Positions 25,349 to 33,669 of a stretch of 64,000 nt of DNA are shown here, in pieces. The stretch is from Phycisphaeraceae bacterium (GTDB taxonomy: Bacteria; Planctomycetota; Phycisphaerae; Phycisphaerales; UBA1924): the NCBI GenBank assembly GCA_015200025.1, contig CP054186.1, forward strand, positions 620,001 through 684,000, read 5' to 3'. How positions within the stretch are numbered: position 1 is the first letter of the stretch; each line of letters starts with the position of its first letter. Both the position numbers and the translations under genes were made by a program. The notes beneath the pieces are model-generated. The model saw nothing but the letters and a program-made list of their open reading frames with translations. It ran no database searches and had not been told where the DNA came from.

Positions 25349-25825
25349 TCACGCGTTCGGCGTCTTGCCCGGCCTCGCGACGGCCGACCGCGTCGGCGTC
25401 ATCAGCACCCGGCACCCCGGCTTGATCGCCCGCCCCGACTCGAGCACCTCCGCCAGCGTCGTCCGCCGGAACTCCGCCTCCACCGACGCCATCGCGTCGT
25501 CCATCCGCTGGTGCAGCGGGCACAACGCCAGGTGCGCCGGCTTGCCCAGCGGGCACTTGGTGATCCGCCGGAACGGGTCCACCGCGTTCACCACGTCCAG
25601 CATCGAGATCGTCTCCGCCGGCACCGCGAGCACGAAGCCCCCGTTGGGCCCCCGGCGAGAATTGACCAGCCCCGCCACCACCAAATCACGCATGATCTTC
25701 GAGAGGTACCCCTGCGGGACCCTCGTCGCCTCCGCGATCGTCTCGCTGTTGACCGACGACCCCGCCTCCAGCCCCGCCAGGTGGATCATCGCCCGTAACG
25801 CATACTCGATGGTCTGCGAGATCAT
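25349..25825 (-). CDS. Rrf2-family transcriptional regulator
   Basis: A 158-residue winged-helix regulator. The N-terminal MISQTIEYALRAMIHLAGL and PQGYLSKIMRDLVVAGLVNS helix-turn-helix and GPNGGFVLAVPAETISMLDVV wing are classical Rrf2. The C-half has ITKCPLGKPAHLALCPLH and a later GCRVLM. These cysteines could hold an Fe-S cluster, as in NsrR or IscR, but the spacing is C-x10-C, unlike the C-x5-C-x5-C of those proteins. It lies directly after the nos genes on the same strand but has its own promoter. Control of the nos operon by NO or redox state is likely but unproven. Confidence 0.85.
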   Translation of the reverse strand: MISQTIEYALRAMIHLAGLEAGSSVNSETIAEATRVPQGYLSKIMRDLVVAGLVNSRRGPNGGFVLAVPAETISMLDVVNAVDPFRRITKCPLGKPAHLALCPLHQRMDDAMASVEAEFRRTTLAEVLESGRAIKPGCRVLMTPTRSAVARPGKTPNA

Positions 25826-25875
25826 GCCGCTCCCCGCCCGGGCGTCCGGCCCGGCCCGCCTCCGAACCCGGGAGA

Positions 25876-25881
25876 AGCATA
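25876..25881 (-). promoter_or_regulatory. Candidate -10 hexamer (TATGCT) for the Rrf2 gene
   Basis: GGTATGCTTC on the minus strand, about 50 bases upstream of the ATG at 25825. The leader carries GGGGAG close to the start. CCGATATCCGG overlaps the promoter and shares GGATAT (other strand) with the palindrome upstream of the nos operon, so autoregulation is possible. Confidence 0.4.
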
Positions 25882-25964
25882 CCCGGATATCGGCCACTCT
25901 CCCCCACCCATACCCGCTGCCTCCCGCACACCCCACCGCCCGAACACGACCCCGCCCCCGATCC

Positions 25965-26489
25965 TCACCGCGGCTTCCCGTACCGCGCTTCCATCCACTC
26001 ACGCCTCGCCGTGACGAGCCGATCGAACCCCATCACCTCCCCGCCGAACCGCTCGATCACCCCGCGGGCGTCCTCCTCGCGCTCGAACGCGACGATGCCC
26101 GATCCCATCGGCGTCAGGAGCCGATCGGGGTCGCTGAAGACATACACCGCCCGCTCGCACGCGACCCACCCCCGCCGCTCATAATCCCGCGCCCACCGTC
26201 CGACCACGCGCGGGGGGTCCACCGCCAGCCGCTCGTGATCGAGCAGGCACCCCAGGTCGTCGAACATCTCGTGCTCGCGCACCCCGTCGCGTTCGATCAG
26301 CCACGCCGCCGCACACCGGTCCTCGTGGATCAGCATCCCGCACGCGACGCACGCGTCCCGCCCGGGCCTCATCACCGGCGGCCCCTCGACCTCCCCCCGC
26401 ACGCACCCGGGGGCCAACACCCCCGCCACGCACGCCAGCAGGGCCATCGCCGTCAGAATCAGCCGCCAACCCGACGCCTCACCGTTCAT
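25965..26489 (-). CDS. nosL: NosL-type copper-binding lipoprotein
   Basis: A 174-residue lipoprotein: signal with lipobox APGC (Cys29), then DACVACGML, whose Cys50-Gly-Met52 is the family CGM copper motif. It is followed by MFDDLGCLLDH and the paired strands typical of NosL. It delivers Cu(I) to the periplasmic apo-N2O reductase through the NosDFY complex. The ATG overlaps the nosY stop (ATGA, 26486-26489), making it the last member of the coupled nosB-like-D-F-Y-L chain. The C-terminal helical tail ends in EWMEARYGKPR. The assignment is firm. Confidence 0.9.
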   Translation of the reverse strand: MNGEASGWRLILTAMALLACVAGVLAPGCVRGEVEGPPVMRPGRDACVACGMLIHEDRCAAAWLIERDGVREHEMFDDLGCLLDHERLAVDPPRVVGRWARDYERRGWVACERAVYVFSDPDRLLTPMGSGIVAFEREEDARGVIERFGGEVMGFDRLVTARREWMEARYGKPR

Positions 26490-27385
26490 AACGGCGACCT
26501 CCTCGACATCACCACCGCGGCGGCGAGCATGGGGACCACCGCCCACGCCGCCAGGCACCCCGCGAAGACCGCGTGCAGCGTACGCCCGAGCTCCTCCGTC
26601 GCGTAGAGCCCCGCCGGGCCCAGGACATCGAGCGAGGCGTCCGCCGCGTAGAGCGACCACATCTTGAACACCTGCAGCGGATTGATCAGGCTCAGCATGA
26701 ACAACTCCTCGATCCGAAGCCTCAGCGTGATGGCCCCCGCCATCAGCCCAAGGTCCGAGACGAAGACCAGCACGAGCCACGCGAACACCGCCGTGCCCAC
26801 CGCCACCGACGCCCGGCGCGCCACGACCGAGATCAGCATCCCCACGCTGAGCATCCCCAGCGCCAACGCCGTCGAGAGCCCCAGGAGCCACGCCAGGCTC
26901 GCCGGCCGGGTCACGTGCCCCTTCCACGCCAGCACCGCCGCACACACCCCGAGCCCCAGGCACATGCTCGCCGCCAGCGCCAACGCCAGCCCGAAGTACT
27001 TCCCGAGCAGCACCTCGCCCCTCGACACCGGCTGCGCCAACAGGTACGGGAGCATCCCGCGCTCCCGGTCCGACGCCACCGACGACGCCCCGGCGGTCAA
27101 CGCCATCAGCGGGACGACCAGCAGCACCAGGTTCACCAACCCCGCCGTCGTCCGCCCGTACCCCGAAAGCCCCGTCCCCCCGCTCCCCGCCGCCGACACG
27201 AACGACACCGCAAGCCCAAGCCCCGCGAACGCCGCCGTGTACAGCACGAACCACCGCGACGTGACCGCGTCGCGCGCTTCACGCCGGGCGACCGTGACAA
27301 CATTCCCCGCGAACCCGGGCGGACGCCGCGACCCCCGGCCCGGCTCCGCCATCCCCGCCCAGCGAGACCCCGTCAGCGTGCTCAT
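26486..27385 (-). CDS. nosY: NosY-type ABC transporter permease
   Basis: A 299-residue ABC-2 permease with about six transmembrane helices, starting with the cytoplasmic ARREARDAVTSRWFVLY segment that interacts with the ATPase. The N-terminal ~30 residues are Arg/Gly/Pro-rich. SVASDRERGMLPYLLAQPVSRGEVLLGKY is the conserved first-loop region of NosY proteins, and LINPLQVFKMWSLYA lies before the last helices. It pairs with NosF and NosD to move copper or sulfur for CuZ assembly in NosZ. Both ends overlap neighbours by four bases. Confidence 0.92.
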   Translation of the reverse strand: MSTLTGSRWAGMAEPGRGSRRPPGFAGNVVTVARREARDAVTSRWFVLYTAAFAGLGLAVSFVSAAGSGGTGLSGYGRTTAGLVNLVLLVVPLMALTAGASSVASDRERGMLPYLLAQPVSRGEVLLGKYFGLALALAASMCLGLGVCAAVLAWKGHVTRPASLAWLLGLSTALALGMLSVGMLISVVARRASVAVGTAVFAWLVLVFVSDLGLMAGAITLRLRIEELFMLSLINPLQVFKMWSLYAADASLDVLGPAGLYATEELGRTLHAVFAGCLAAWAVVPMLAAAVVMSRRSPL

Positions 27386-28320
27386 CGCGCCTCCTCGCCC
27401 GCCGTGGGCAACACCTCGAAGTCCTCGACTCGGATCCTCGCCTCCGCGAGGATCTGGAACGGCTCGGCCTTGCGCTCTCGGTGGACCGGGACGAGCAGCC
27501 CAACGCCGTTGAGCGTCGCCTCGAACCCGCCCGCCCGCAACTGCGCCGCCGCGTGCAGCCGAACGCCCAGCGGCATCATCAGGTGCAACACCGCCCCACT
27601 ACCCCCACCCCCCACCGCACCCACCGCACCCACCGCACCCACCACCGACCCGCCCGGCGCCACGGCGGCCGCGCCCGTGAACCCCGCCGCGGGAACCTCC
27701 GACACGGCACGCCCCCGCTCCATCATCACCACCCGCCCCGCCAGCGCCCGGACCTCCTCGACCCGGTGCGACGCGAACAGCAGCGTCCGCCCCGTCCCCG
27801 AGAGCCCCGAGAGCAGCGCGACAAACTCCCGCCGCCCGCAGGCGTCCAGGCTCGCGGTCACCTCGTCGAGCACCAGCACGGGCGGATCGCCCAGCATCGC
27901 GATCGCCAGCGCGAGGCGCTGCTTCATCCCGCCCGACAGCTCGCGCACGCGCTTGCCGCCGTGCCCCTCGAGGCCCACCGCGCCCAGCGTGTCGTCCACG
28001 GACCGGACCGAGACCCCCTTGAGCGACGCGAAGAACAACACCGCCCGGGCGACCCCGAGTTCGTCGTAGAACCCCAGCTCCTGCGGGACGTACCCCACGT
28101 GCATCCGCGCCCGCTTGCCGTGACGCCGCGCGTCCCACCCCGCCACCGTGATCGCCCCGCGGTACCGCACCAAACCCAGCACGCACCGGATCAGCGTGGT
28201 CTTGCCCGCCCCGTTGAGCCCCCACAGCGCGACGCTCTCGCCCTCGGGGATCTCCAGGTTCACCCCGTCCACCGCGAGGAACCGTCCGAACGACTTGCTC
28301 ACGCCCCGGATCGAGATCAC
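27382..28320 (-). CDS. nosF: NosF-type ABC transporter ATPase
   Basis: A 312-residue ATPase with Walker A GLNGAGKTTL, Q-loop YVPQELGFYDEL, signature LSGGMKQRLALA, Walker B VLVLDEVTASLD and H-loop FASHRVEEV. After the nucleotide-binding domain comes a C-terminal ~100-residue domain containing a GAVGAVGAVGGGG linker encoded by a nine-base tandem repeat. It drives the NosDFY maturation complex. The GTG start overlaps the nosD stop (GTGA). The linker expansion looks recent and is probably neutral. Confidence 0.92.
   Translation of the reverse strand: MISIRGVSKSFGRFLAVDGVNLEIPEGESVALWGLNGAGKTTLIRCVLGLVRYRGAITVAGWDARRHGKRARMHVGYVPQELGFYDELGVARAVLFFASLKGVSVRSVDDTLGAVGLEGHGGKRVRELSGGMKQRLALAIAMLGDPPVLVLDEVTASLDACGRREFVALLSGLSGTGRTLLFASHRVEEVRALAGRVVMMERGRAVSEVPAAGFTGAAAVAPGGSVVGAVGAVGAVGGGGSGAVLHLMMPLGVRLHAAAQLRAGGFEATLNGVGLLVPVHRERKAEPFQILAEARIRVEDFEVLPTAGEEAR
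27612..27643 (-). repeat. Nine-base tandem repeat inside nosF
   Basis: CCACCGCAC repeated three times plus a partial copy (plus-strand reading), encoding Gly-Ala-Val units in the linker of NosF. The period is a multiple of three, so copy-number change is frame neutral. Confidence 0.85.
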
Positions 28321-29741
28321 GCTTCGCCTCCCCGGGGCCGGCCCGCCCCGCCCATCGACCACGCCAAGACCAGCACCCCGCCCGCGAGCATCAACCCCGA
28401 GACGCCCGCCATACGCCACGCCGACGACCCCTCGGCCCGCTCGACCAGCCCGATCGCCACGGGCCTCATCCGCGGGACCTCGTCCTCGAACTTCGGCTCG
28501 GGCCTCACCGCCGGGACCGCCCGCGCCACGAACTCGACCGCCTGCTGCGCCGGGCTGAACATGAACAGCCTCAGCCTCGGGTGCCGGTCCATCAGGTTCT
28601 CGAAGAACGTGCTCGACTCGTGCACGAAATCCCCCACCCCGTCCCCGTCACGGTCGTACCCCGTGTAATCGCTCCAGAAATTCCCCACCTCCCCGACCCA
28701 GAACCGGTTGGCCGTCAGCCCGCCCCGCCCCGACACCGATACCTGCTCGATGTTCCCGATGAAGTTGTTCAGCGTCATCTCGTTCCCCTTCGCCGACGGC
28801 AGGAACGTCACGCCCACGTCGTTGTACGCGATCGTGTTCCGCGTGAACACGCCCGGGGCCGCGCCGGTGAAGGGCGACCCGTCGATGTAGACCCCCGACC
28901 GGTTGCCCACGATCAGGTTGTCCGTCACCTCGAACCGGTCCGTCTCCTTGAGCCCGATCCCGTACCCGCTGGGCCCGCGGTTGCGGATGAACCGGTTCCC
29001 GCGGATCACCACCCCGGTGCTGTACATCAGGTACGCCCCCACCGAGTTCCCCGTCAGCGTGTTGCCCTCGATCAGAACATCGTCGCTGAACATCAGGTGG
29101 AACCCGTACCGGCAATCGTCCGACCGGTTCCCGCGGATCACCACCCCCTTCGAGTACCACAGGATCGCGTCGCGACCGTCGTGGATCGTCGTCCCCTCGA
29201 TCAACGCCCCGTCCGACCGCCACAGCCTCAGCCCGTCCCCGCGACGCGCGATGTCCAGCGCCTTCCCGCCGATCCGGCACCCACGCACCACGCACCCCGG
29301 CGCCTCGCGAAGATCGATCCCGAACAGCACGTCCTCCAGCACCACGCCCTCGACCGTCACGCCCCCCGCCAGGACACGCAGCCCCGCGTTCTCGCGATCA
29401 AGGTCCGTCCCCGTGTTGCGGATCGTCACCCCGCGGAGCACCGCGCCCGCCGCCGTGATCTCGACGATGTCGCCCGTGCCCCCGCCGTCGATCACCGCCC
29501 GCCCCCCGCCGTCGATCGTCACGCGCTTGCCGATACGCACCCGCTCGCGGTACACCCCGGGCTCAAGCCGGATCACGTCCCCCTCCGACGCCGACTCGAT
29601 CCGCTGCCCGATCGCCCCGACCTCGAACGTATCCCGCAGCACCGGGGCCACCGCCGGCGGCGCGTGGTCCTCGGGCCCGCCCCACGCGCCCGACACCGCC
29701 GCCGCCAACGCCAGACCCGCGATGGTCGCCCTCTGGTTCAC
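28317..29741 (-). CDS. nosD: NosD-type periplasmic copper-processing protein
   Basis: A 474-residue exported protein. After a signal peptide (ATIAGLALAAAVSGAWG) most of the chain is a right-handed parallel beta-helix of CASH/NosD repeats: many NxI/VxGN units such as VVIRGNRSDDCRYGFHLMFS and VLIEGNTLTGNSVGAYLMYS. The conserved segments YNDVGVTFLPSAKGN and NFWSDYTGYDRDGDGVGD are diagnostic for NosD. A single hydrophobic segment near the C-terminus may anchor it. It partners NosF and NosY. The GTG start at 29741 overlaps the stop of the preceding nosB-like gene. Confidence 0.92.
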   Translation of the reverse strand: MNQRATIAGLALAAAVSGAWGGPEDHAPPAVAPVLRDTFEVGAIGQRIESASEGDVIRLEPGVYRERVRIGKRVTIDGGGRAVIDGGGTGDIVEITAAGAVLRGVTIRNTGTDLDRENAGLRVLAGGVTVEGVVLEDVLFGIDLREAPGCVVRGCRIGGKALDIARRGDGLRLWRSDGALIEGTTIHDGRDAILWYSKGVVIRGNRSDDCRYGFHLMFSDDVLIEGNTLTGNSVGAYLMYSTGVVIRGNRFIRNRGPSGYGIGLKETDRFEVTDNLIVGNRSGVYIDGSPFTGAAPGVFTRNTIAYNDVGVTFLPSAKGNEMTLNNFIGNIEQVSVSGRGGLTANRFWVGEVGNFWSDYTGYDRDGDGVGDFVHESSTFFENLMDRHPRLRLFMFSPAQQAVEFVARAVPAVRPEPKFEDEVPRMRPVAIGLVERAEGSSAWRMAGVSGLMLAGGVLVLAWSMGGAGRPRGGEA

Positions 29742-30433
29742 ACGCCACCCCCACCCGCCCCACCCGCCCCACCCGCCGCCGCCATCCGGGCCCGCTCCGC
29801 CAGCGGCTTGTACGCCCGACGGTGGAACACGAACCCCACGATCACCACCACCGCACCCGCGACCGCCATCCAGTACCCGTTCCCGAACTCCGCGTACGTC
29901 TTGAACTGCCCGATCCCGCCCTCCCCGATCACCGTCGGCGTGAACGGCTTGACCGACGACGACAGCGGCGCCTCCGGGTCCAGGTTCTGCCCGAACGTCG
30001 TCATCCAGTACACCAGGTCCAGGTAGAACCCAAGCGGGAACAGGATCGCCGGGACCGCCAGCACCACCGCCCACTTGCTGTGCACGAACGCCGCACCCTC
30101 CACCAGCAGGAACATCGCGATGATCATCCACACCGCCGCCGCACGCTCGAACGCCGCCGCCTCGCCCAGCGGCCTCATCCCGATGTAGTGGTTCAGCCCG
30201 TCGATCTCCCGCACGTCCCCCGACAGGTGGTTCACGTACGCCGTCAGAAACAGCCCGTTGGGGTACTGCGGCGCCTCCAGCTCCATGTGCCAGTACGGGA
30301 AAAAGATCGACACCAGCAGCAGCACCCGCGCCGCCATGAACAAAAACGTCGGCGTCAGGTACCGCCACGGCCTCGCCCGCAGCTCAACCACCGGAACCCG
30401 CGGCCCGATCAACGATTCCATCACGCGTCCCAT
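29738..30433 (-). CDS. Four-helix membrane protein of the nos cluster, NosB-like by position
   Basis: A 231-residue integral membrane protein with hydrophobic segments FLFMAARVLLLVSIFFPYW, AAAVWMIIAMFLLVEGAAFV, WAVVLAVPAILFPLGFYLDL and YWMAVAGAVVVIVGFVF. Between the first two is a polar loop with GDVREIDGLNHYIGM, whose His and Met residues could bind copper. It sits between nosZ and nosD, the place of nosB in clade II clusters such as Wolinella, but I cannot confirm homology. A good site (AGGGAG) supports the ATG at 30433. The C-terminus is a Gly/Ala tail from a nine-base repeat. The role is probably NosZ biogenesis or electron transfer. Confidence 0.65.
   Translation of the reverse strand: MGRVMESLIGPRVPVVELRARPWRYLTPTFLFMAARVLLLVSIFFPYWHMELEAPQYPNGLFLTAYVNHLSGDVREIDGLNHYIGMRPLGEAAAFERAAAVWMIIAMFLLVEGAAFVHSKWAVVLAVPAILFPLGFYLDLVYWMTTFGQNLDPEAPLSSSVKPFTPTVIGEGGIGQFKTYAEFGNGYWMAVAGAVVVIVGFVFHRRAYKPLAERARMAAAGGAGGAGGGGV
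29751..29777 (-). repeat. Nine-base tandem repeat at the 3' end of the nosB-like gene
   Basis: Three perfect copies of CCACCCGCC (plus-strand reading) encoding the Gly/Ala-rich C-terminal tail. It is frame neutral. Confidence 0.85.
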
Positions 30434-30500
30434 GCCCGCTCCCTTCACGCCCACGCCCGCCGTTCCAGACCCGCCACCGCCCCGCAATCCCCCCCCGCGG

Positions 30501-30517
30501 CTCTCGCCGGGGGAGAG
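30501..30517 (-). terminator. Short hairpin in the nosZ-nosB-like gap
   Basis: CTCTC-N7-GAGAG in the 94-base gap, just after the nosZ stop codon. It is the only sizeable gap in the chain and could act as an attenuator or RNA-stability element that keeps nosZ expression above that of the assembly genes. It has no T-tract. Confidence 0.3.
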
Positions 30518-30527
30518 GGTCAATCAA

Positions 30528-32603
30528 CTACCGCCCCGCCTCGCCGGTCGCGAGCGACTTGGGCTTGACGTGCAGGTACCCCATCATCTCCAGGTGCAGC
30601 GCCGAGCAGAACTCGGTGCAGTAGAACGGGTACGTCCCGGGCCGATCGGCCGTGAACGTGAACTCCTGGAACTCCCCGGGCTCCAGCGAGAGGTTGATGT
30701 TGTACGCGCCGATGCAGAACCCGTGCGTCGCGTCCTTCGTGGACTCCAGCGCCGTGATCCGCCACGTCACCACGTCGCCCTCGTTCACCTCCACGTGCTC
30801 GGGGAAGAAGTGGCTCCGGATCGCCGTCATCTTCACCAGCACCTTGTTCCCCTCACGCGTCACGCCCTCCTCGCCCTTCTTGGGCGCCCTGGGGTCCAGC
30901 GCCTGCGTGTGCGGGTTCCACCCGATCTGCGGGTACACCTCCCACGATTTCAGCTTGTCCGCCTTGATCATCTGGCAGTAGTGCGGCTCGCCCACCGGGA
31001 ACGGCATGTCGTAGATCACCGGCATCGCCGTCCCCGGCGCCCCGATGTCCAACAACTGGAAGTTCTGCGGCAGCAGCGGGCCCGTCGTGATGAACCGGTC
31101 CACCGACCACTTCGACATCGAGACCAGGTACTTCCCGTCCGGGCTCACCGTGTCCCCCTCCGCCGCCGACAGGTGCCCGATGTTGTACTGCACCGGCGTC
31201 TTGGTCACCAGCTTCCACGGCTGATCCTTGTGCAGCTTCGCATAATCGCCCCCCAGCGCCCACCGCGCCACCGCCGAATCCAGGAACAGCGACGTGTACG
31301 CGTACCCCTTGTCGTCGAACTGCGTGTGCAAGGGCCCGAGCCCCAGCTCCACCTGCGCCTCCTTCACCGCGTCGAAGTTCAACACCGGGATCCCGTAGTC
31401 GTCCGTCCCGCTGTACGCCTTCGACTCGATCGCACGCTTGACCTTCTCGATCGAGTACACCGTCACGTGCGGGTCCAGCTTCCCCGCCACCACCATGTAC
31501 TTCCCGCACGGCGTCACGTCCACCCCGTGCGGGCTCTTGGGCTCGGGCGCGAAGTACAACAGCCCCTCCGCGATGCTCGTCTCGATCGTCAGCACCGGGA
31601 ACCCGTTGATCGTCTTCGCCTTCCCGGCCTTGAACGCCCGCTCCGCCTTCTTCCAGTCCACGATGTGCAGGTAGTCCATGTCCCGCTTGCTCGCACCCGC
31701 CTCAAACGGCGGCTGCCCGCGCTCCACGCCCCCCGACGCCATCTCCACGTTGAACGAGTTCACGAAGAAATACCCGTCGCTCGCCCCCTTCCCCGCGTCC
31801 GCCAGGTCCTGCCAGTACGGCGGCAACTCCAACGCGAACGAGCTCTTCTCGTCGATCCGCCCACGCGCCCGATCGAACTTCCACAGCGTCACCATCCCCC
31901 GGTACTTCGCCTTGTACTCCTCCGGCGGCGCGTACCCGTACCCCAGCACCGTCGCGTACTGCCCCCCCTCGATCACGTAGTCCGTATCCGGCGTCACGAA
32001 CGCCGCCCCGTGGTCGCTGATCGTCAGCGGGTTCTTCACGATCTGCTTGGTCTCCCAGTCCCGAAGGTCGATCACCGCCACCCGCGCGTTCGCCTTGTCA
32101 CCGATGAACAGGAACTGCCCGTCGTACTCCCCCTTGGTCTCCGACAACGCCGGGTGGTGCGTGTCGCCCCACCCCACCAGCTTCCCGTCGATCTTGAGCG
32201 ACTCGATCACCGGGTCCTGATCCCCCGCGAACCCGTACCCCTGCCACGACTCGGGCGTGAACACCGCGATCGACCGCAGCAGACGCATGCTCGGGACCCC
32301 GATCGCGTACACCTGCCCGCTCTGACCGCCCGACGAGAACAGCACGTAGTCGTCGTGCCGGCCGCTCGGCATGAACGTCTTCGCCGACGACAGAAGATCA
32401 TCGAAGTTCAGCCGACGCTCGTTCGCCAGACGCGTCAACTGCGCCACCTGATCCGGCGTCATCTCGATCGGCCTGGCCTCCGCCCCCGGACGCCGACGCC
32501 GGCCCTCCTGCTGGCCCAGCGCCACCCCCTCCGCCACCAACCCCGCCACCAACGCCATCAGCACCGCCGACCCCACACACCCCGTCCGGTTCTTCCGTGC
32601 CAT
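30528..32603 (-). CDS. nosZ: Nitrous oxide reductase, clade II (Sec-type)
   Basis: A 691-residue multicopper enzyme reducing N2O to N2 in the periplasm. The N-terminus is a plain Sec-like signal (ARKNRTGCVGSAVLMALVAG) without a twin-arginine motif, which points to the clade II enzymes. The beta-propeller holding the CuZ centre has the His-rich sites GWGDTHHPA, ISDHGAAF, SPHGVDVTPCG, GPLHTQFDDKG and NIGHLSAAEGD. The cupredoxin domain ends with the CuA motif YCTEFCSALHLEMMGY (Cys662, Cys666, His670, Met673). ATG 32603 is supported by GGAG-rich leader bases. It lies 53 bases after the cytochrome gene, probably in one transcript. Confidence 0.96.
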   Translation of the reverse strand: MARKNRTGCVGSAVLMALVAGLVAEGVALGQQEGRRRRPGAEARPIEMTPDQVAQLTRLANERRLNFDDLLSSAKTFMPSGRHDDYVLFSSGGQSGQVYAIGVPSMRLLRSIAVFTPESWQGYGFAGDQDPVIESLKIDGKLVGWGDTHHPALSETKGEYDGQFLFIGDKANARVAVIDLRDWETKQIVKNPLTISDHGAAFVTPDTDYVIEGGQYATVLGYGYAPPEEYKAKYRGMVTLWKFDRARGRIDEKSSFALELPPYWQDLADAGKGASDGYFFVNSFNVEMASGGVERGQPPFEAGASKRDMDYLHIVDWKKAERAFKAGKAKTINGFPVLTIETSIAEGLLYFAPEPKSPHGVDVTPCGKYMVVAGKLDPHVTVYSIEKVKRAIESKAYSGTDDYGIPVLNFDAVKEAQVELGLGPLHTQFDDKGYAYTSLFLDSAVARWALGGDYAKLHKDQPWKLVTKTPVQYNIGHLSAAEGDTVSPDGKYLVSMSKWSVDRFITTGPLLPQNFQLLDIGAPGTAMPVIYDMPFPVGEPHYCQMIKADKLKSWEVYPQIGWNPHTQALDPRAPKKGEEGVTREGNKVLVKMTAIRSHFFPEHVEVNEGDVVTWRITALESTKDATHGFCIGAYNINLSLEPGEFQEFTFTADRPGTYPFYCTEFCSALHLEMMGYLHVKPKSLATGEAGR

Positions 32604-32656
32604 GGTTCCTTCTCCGTCTGTGTTCCTCCGGGCATCCCGCGACAACGCCACAAGCG

Positions 32657-33583
32657 CTACCGCGGACCGCCCGACGCCGAAGCCCCCGTGCCCCCCCCGT
32701 CACCCGCCAACGTCCGCAGGTACGCGATGATGTCCAGAAGGTCATCCTCGTCGAGCGCCGGATTCCCACCCTTCGCCGGCATCCCGACCCCCGTCGTGTT
32801 CGCCGGATCGCTCGGGTCACGCCCACGCTTGAGAAACGCCAGCATCCCGTCGTCGTCCAGCCCGCGCACAAACCCGTTATTCACCAGCGGCTTGCCGTTC
32901 CCCTTCACCCCGACCCCGCCCGCGCCGTGGCACGCCACGCACGACCGCGCGAACAACGCCGACCCGCTCGCGATATACCCCGCCAGCTCCTCATCGCCAC
33001 CCGCCGCCGCCAACGCCTTCGCCTTCTCCGCGTCGCTCGGCGTCGCCGCCGCCACCACCATCTCCGGCAACGCCGGCATCCGACGAGGGTCCTGCAATCC
33101 ACGCATGTACGCCACCACCGCGCGCAGGTCCTCCCCCGTCAACTCCTCCCGGCCACCCTTCGGCGGCATCCCGATCGGCTTGACGTTCGGCCTCCCAACC
33201 TCCAGAAACCCCGCCAGCGACGCGTCGTCCATCCCCGCCGCAAAATCGCTCTCCACCAGGCTCCGCCCAAGCCCCTTCATCCCGCGCCCGTCCGCCCCGT
33301 GGCACGTCACGCACGCCGAGTAGTACACCTCACGACCGTGCGCCGCCGCCGCCGCGTCTACCACCGGCAACGCGTCCGCCTCCACCAGCCGCTCGTACGC
33401 CAACGCCGCCTCCGCCTCCGCCCGAAGCGCCGACTCCCTCGCCCACCACGTCCCGTACACCGCCCGACCGCCAAGCCCCAAGATCGGCGCCAAGATCAAC
33501 GCCGACCACGCCAACGCCACCCCGACCTCCCGAAAGCCGTTCCCCGAAGGGACCATCCCGCTCGACCGTGCCCGCTCGACCAT
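32657..33583 (-). CDS. Membrane-anchored dihaem cytochrome c (NosC-like electron donor)
   Basis: A 308-residue protein with one N-terminal transmembrane anchor (VGVALAWSALILAPILGLG) and two class I cytochrome c domains, each with a CxxCH haem site (Cys91-His95, Cys215-His219). Distal methionine candidates are in PIGMPPKGG and GVGMPAKGG. As the first gene of the nos operon it is a natural donor from the quinol/bc1 pool to NosZ, since NosR, NosG and NosH quinol-oxidising modules are absent. It resembles the NosC1/C2 cytochromes of clade II clusters in place and type, although a one-polypeptide dihaem form differs. Site AAAGGG precedes the ATG. Confidence 0.88.
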   Translation of the reverse strand: MVERARSSGMVPSGNGFREVGVALAWSALILAPILGLGGRAVYGTWWARESALRAEAEAALAYERLVEADALPVVDAAAAAHGREVYYSACVTCHGADGRGMKGLGRSLVESDFAAGMDDASLAGFLEVGRPNVKPIGMPPKGGREELTGEDLRAVVAYMRGLQDPRRMPALPEMVVAAATPSDAEKAKALAAAGGDEELAGYIASGSALFARSCVACHGAGGVGVKGNGKPLVNNGFVRGLDDDGMLAFLKRGRDPSDPANTTGVGMPAKGGNPALDEDDLLDIIAYLRTLAGDGGGTGASASGGPR

Positions 33584-33632
33584 GGCTCAACCCTTTCATC
33601 ACGCCGGAGCCTGATTAATGGAGTTCCATGTC

Positions 33633-33662
33633 GTTATATCGTCATCCCAGCCCCCGGGTCAA
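33633..33662 (-). promoter_or_regulatory. Sigma70-like promoter for the nos operon
   Basis: On the minus strand TTGACC (33657-33662), an 18-base spacer and TATAAC (33633-33638). Transcription would start near 33626, giving a leader of about 40 bases to the cytochrome ATG. The region is clearly AT-richer than its surroundings. Confidence 0.6.
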
Positions 33663-33669
33663 GCTATTG

